From: Reichenbachiella versicolor
GTDB lineage: Bacteria; Bacteroidota; Bacteroidia; Cytophagales; Cyclobacteriaceae
DNA length: 64,000 nt
NCBI RefSeq assembly: GCF_003171675.1
Contig: NZ_QFZQ01000001.1
Coordinates: forward strand, 1-64,000
Reading direction: 5' to 3'
Positions within the stretch are counted from its first letter, which is position 1. The number at the start of each line of letters is the position of its first letter. Below, one piece after another: positions 63,301 to 64,000 of this stretch. The notes under the pieces are model-generated. The model had not been told where the DNA came from, made no database searches, and saw nothing but the letters and a program-made list of their open reading frames with translations. The translations under genes and the position numbers were made by a program.

Positions 63301-63701
63301 ATGGGTTTAAGAATTTAGGGTTATTTCTTACAAGTTTGTTCAAACATGTTCATTAGGAAAGTTTTCTCAGTACTTTCTACGTAGTTGGGTGTTAAAACAG
63401 TAAAAAACATGATAAAACACTTATTAAAAAATGTTTTAAGGCATGTATGTTTAATAAATAAGAAATGAATTGAGTATTTCCAATTGATTAAGCAACTCTA
63501 TCGGCGTCTTGACTCTTTTACTGTTCTGAGCTGTTGAAATGAGGAATTATCTTTAGAATTATAGTCTTAATAATTGTTTTTCAATGTTAATCACATGGTA
63601 TTGGCTTGTGGGTATTGATTAATCGTTTTTGAGTCAGACCATCAAAAATACCAGAAGATACTCCGTACCCTTATTAGGGTCGGAGAGTTTTTCAGTAAAG
63701 C
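63301..63701. other. 401-bp intergenic region upstream of amtB
   Basis: No gene is supported. It must contain the amtB promoter. A GTTTG-TT-CAAAC inverted repeat and a second TGTTCA copy lie near 63333-63352. No sigma-54 GG-N10-GC site was found by eye. A hairpin at 63661-63685 belongs to the neighbouring gene. Confidence 0.45.
63661..63685. terminator. terminator of the 97-residue gene
   Basis: Stem CTCCG.ACCC/GGGT.CGGAG with a 6-nt loop, 17 bp past the stop of the minus-strand gene. T-run stronger on the plus strand. Confidence 0.55.
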
Positions 63702-63995
63702 TTATTCCCCTTCATTTAGATCTTGATCAAGTAATGACTTATCGAAAGTAGCACTAATGTTTTTTCCTCTTTCGATGTCTTTAGCCATCGATGAAGTCAT
63801 CCTAATTAAGTACTTTCTATCCTCTGTTTCGAACGGTAAAGCTTTGGAGTATACACCTTCCTTGTTAGTAAATCTGATCATGTGTTTTTCAAGCCCGTCA
63901 GGATATTTCATTCTGATTTTTTCTTGCATTGAGGTATCGAGTGCACTGTAATCTTTGATCACATGTGGCTTGTTTGATGTTGGTTTGTTTTGCAT
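63702..63995 (-). CDS. hypothetical protein
   Basis: A 97-residue soluble protein near the window edge. It has a conserved-looking core (RMKYPDGLEKHMIRFTNKEG and SKALPFETEDRKYLIRM) and an acidic tail. It is probably a small cytoplasmic protein of unknown function common in this order. The ATG at 63995 lies 6 bp inside the window, so the start is complete unless an upstream codon is used. Confidence 0.65.
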   Translation of the reverse strand: MQNKPTSNKPHVIKDYSALDTSMQEKIRMKYPDGLEKHMIRFTNKEGVYSKALPFETEDRKYLIRMTSSMAKDIERGKNISATFDKSLLDQDLNEGE

Positions 63996-64000
63996 GGTTT

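Noticed and set aside
1-64000. CRISPR arrays, insertion sequences or tandem repeat arrays.
   Set aside because: No regularly spaced repeats, transposase motifs or flanking inverted repeats were found by eye.

Overview
The window is AT-rich chromosomal DNA that reads as a free-living member of the Bacteroidota, most likely Cytophagales-like. The signs are a short (290-residue) primary sigma factor, repeated matches to the Bacteroidota -7 promoter element TAnnTTTG upstream of genes, few recognisable Shine-Dalgarno sequences, a CTC-type ribosomal protein L25, a fused E1 alpha/beta 2-oxoacid dehydrogenase, an ExbB/ExbD/ExbD cluster, and many small lipoproteins. No phage, integrase, insertion sequence or CRISPR array was seen. 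The gene content is mainly core and housekeeping.

Layout. 1-5.5 kb: thioredoxin, an outer-envelope carboxypeptidase-regulatory-domain protein, an alcohol-dehydrogenase-like oxidoreductase, rpoD, a CBS protein and ruvC. 5.5-10.7 kb: a tightly packed, mostly overlapping run with a flippase-like membrane protein, two QxxRW glycosyltransferases, a small conserved protein, a GAF-SpoIIE phosphatase and a NodB deacetylase. It looks like an envelope-glycan unit with its own signalling module and is the best candidate here for an undescribed system. TatD and tRNA-Ser follow. 11.8-14.1 kb: ExbB, a small membrane protein and two ExbD proteins. 14.2-20.5 kb: a UMF1-type transporter, an orphan HsdR-N-like protein, fused E1, a lipoprotein, a LuxE-like acyl-protein synthetase and a 38-residue lipoprotein. 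20.5-27.3 kb: a sigma-54 activator without a DNA-binding domain, rnpB, a gene interrupted by an in-frame TGA, and a giant TamB. 27.5-36.4 kb: tsaD-smpB-NlpC-like pseudoenzyme, HNH nuclease, SCP2 protein, glutamine cyclotransferase, Na+/H+ antiporter, lipoprotein, a HemJ-SCO1-cytochrome c operon and a Crp/Fnr regulator. 36.4-48.7 kb: topA, SixA, an arginase-fold hydrolase, ettA, DUF349, DUF2795, ispD, queA, pth, rplY, prs and tRNA-Gln. 48.8-64 kb: purL, an alpha/beta hydrolase, a TetR-TolC-HlyD-RND efflux operon, a GntR regulator, amtB and small conserved proteins.

The most checkable oddities are the in-frame TGA gene at 22.2-22.6 kb, the NlpC/P60 homologue lacking its catalytic residues at 29.4 kb, the reciprocal N/D swap in the thiamine-diphosphate metal site of the E1 protein, and small genes missed by length cut-offs. 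All functional calls come from reading motifs by eye; no database search was run.
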